DNA from: Methylophilaceae bacterium
Lineage (GTDB): Bacteria; Pseudomonadota; Gammaproteobacteria; Burkholderiales; Methylophilaceae
NCBI GenBank assembly: GCA_025362115.1
Contig: JANYIK010000105.1
Location: 1 to 5,477, forward strand
Reading direction: 5' to 3'
Length of the DNA stretch: 5,477 bases
A program made the translations under genes and the position numbers. This document shows positions 5,010 to 5,477 of this stretch, piece after piece (position 1 is the first letter of the stretch; each line of letters starts with the position of its first letter). The notes under the pieces were generated by a model. It was not told the DNA's origin, searched no databases, and worked only from the letters and a program-made list of their open reading frames with translations.

Positions 5010-5477
5010 CTACACCTTGACGAACTCTTCCGCATGGCCTAACCAGCGCTGTAAATGACGTTCAGCCAAATCTGGCTGTTCTTTCAGTAATTTATCCGCC
5101 CAACTTCGTGCCGCTTCCAGCAAGTCCACATCGCGCTCTAAATCGGCGATTTTGAGCATGGGCACACCGCTCTGACGCACGCCTAGAAACTCGCCTGGAC
5201 CACGTAGTTGCAGGTCGGCACGGGCGATTTCAAAGCCGTCTGTGTTCTCAAAGATGACTTTTAATCTGGCGCGCGCAGTTTCGGAGAGCGGTTTTTGGTA
5301 GAGCAGGATGCAAGTGCTTTTGGCCGCACCTCGCCCGACGCGCCCCCTTAATTGATGCAGTTGCGAGAGGCCAAAACGTTCGGCGTGTTCGATCACCATC
5401 AGGCTGGCATTGGGAACATCTACGCCGACTTCGATAACGGTGGTAGCGACCAAGAGTTGAATGTCACCCGCAACAAA
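5010..5477 (-). CDS. recG: ATP-dependent DNA helicase RecG, C-terminal part only
   Basis: RecG is a monomeric superfamily-2 helicase that remodels stalled replication forks and branch-migrates Holliday junctions. The visible 155 residues cover the end of helicase domain 2 and the C-terminal region, entering in frame at FVAGDIQLLVATT. Motif V (VATTVIEVGVDVPNASLMVIEHAERFGLSQ) and motif VI (QLHQLRGRVGRG) are intact. They are followed by the RecG-typical DGFEIARADLQLRGPGEFLGVRQSG, containing the TRG-type region that couples ATP hydrolysis to translocation. The C-terminus ends EFVKV with a normal TAG stop at 5010-5012. The N-terminal wedge domain and motifs I-IV lie outside the window. Codons for ERDVDLLE contain the second copy of the 20-bp repeat; the peptide there still fits the family region, so recG seems intact. 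Confidence 0.96.
   Translation of the reverse strand, partial: FVAGDIQLLVATTVIEVGVDVPNASLMVIEHAERFGLSQLHQLRGRVGRGAAKSTCILLYQKPLSETARARLKVIFENTDGFEIARADLQLRGPGEFLGVRQSGVPMLKIADLERDVDLLEAARSWADKLLKEQPDLAERHLQRWLGHAEEFVKV
5117..5136. repeat. 20-bp direct repeat, copy 2, within recG
   Basis: This is identical in sequence and orientation to 1992-2011. It lies in the codons for RDVDLL near the end of recG. As this copy sits inside a conserved gene, it is the more likely source copy. Confidence 0.85.

Overview
The window looks like a chromosomal segment of a betaproteobacterium, possibly of the Methylophilaceae/Nitrosomonadales type. This rests on how the RecG, UbiC and UbiA proteins read and on recG and ubiCA lying close together on the same strand. 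The genus assignment is inference. No rRNA, tRNA, CRISPR array or transposase was seen.

Layout: positions 1-1206 (minus strand) hold two ubiquinone genes, ubiC (chorismate lyase) followed by ubiA (4-hydroxybenzoate polyprenyltransferase), overlapping by 4 bp. UbiA runs off the left edge. An 88-bp divergent intergenic region with two palindromes separates them from a plus-strand toxin-antitoxin pair of the MazE/MazF (PemI/PemK) type at 1295-1899, whose reading frames overlap by 7 bp. A short hairpin with a T run follows mazF.

Positions 2042-4827 (minus strand) hold a tight two-gene operon. The first gene encodes a periplasmic TPR domain joined to an outer-membrane beta-barrel, resembling Slam/DUF560 proteins. 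The second encodes an exported FecR-domain protein with a Gly/Ser/Thr/Ala-rich, beta-strand-rich C-terminal half. Upstream is a sigma70-like promoter whose -35/-10 spacer contains a run of ten G, the architecture of phase-variable promoters. The right edge (5010-5477, minus strand) is the C-terminal third of recG or less.

Interpretation: recG and ubiC-ubiA look like the conserved backbone, and mazEF and the FecR/TPR-barrel operon look like an accessory insert between them. A perfect 20-bp direct repeat, one copy inside recG and one in the mazF-fecR gap, brackets the FecR/barrel operon. The most interesting proposal is a surface-display or secretion pair (barrel exporter plus FecR-like cargo) whose expression is switched by slippage in the poly-G promoter spacer. 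The elements are visible in the sequence; the functional link is inference.
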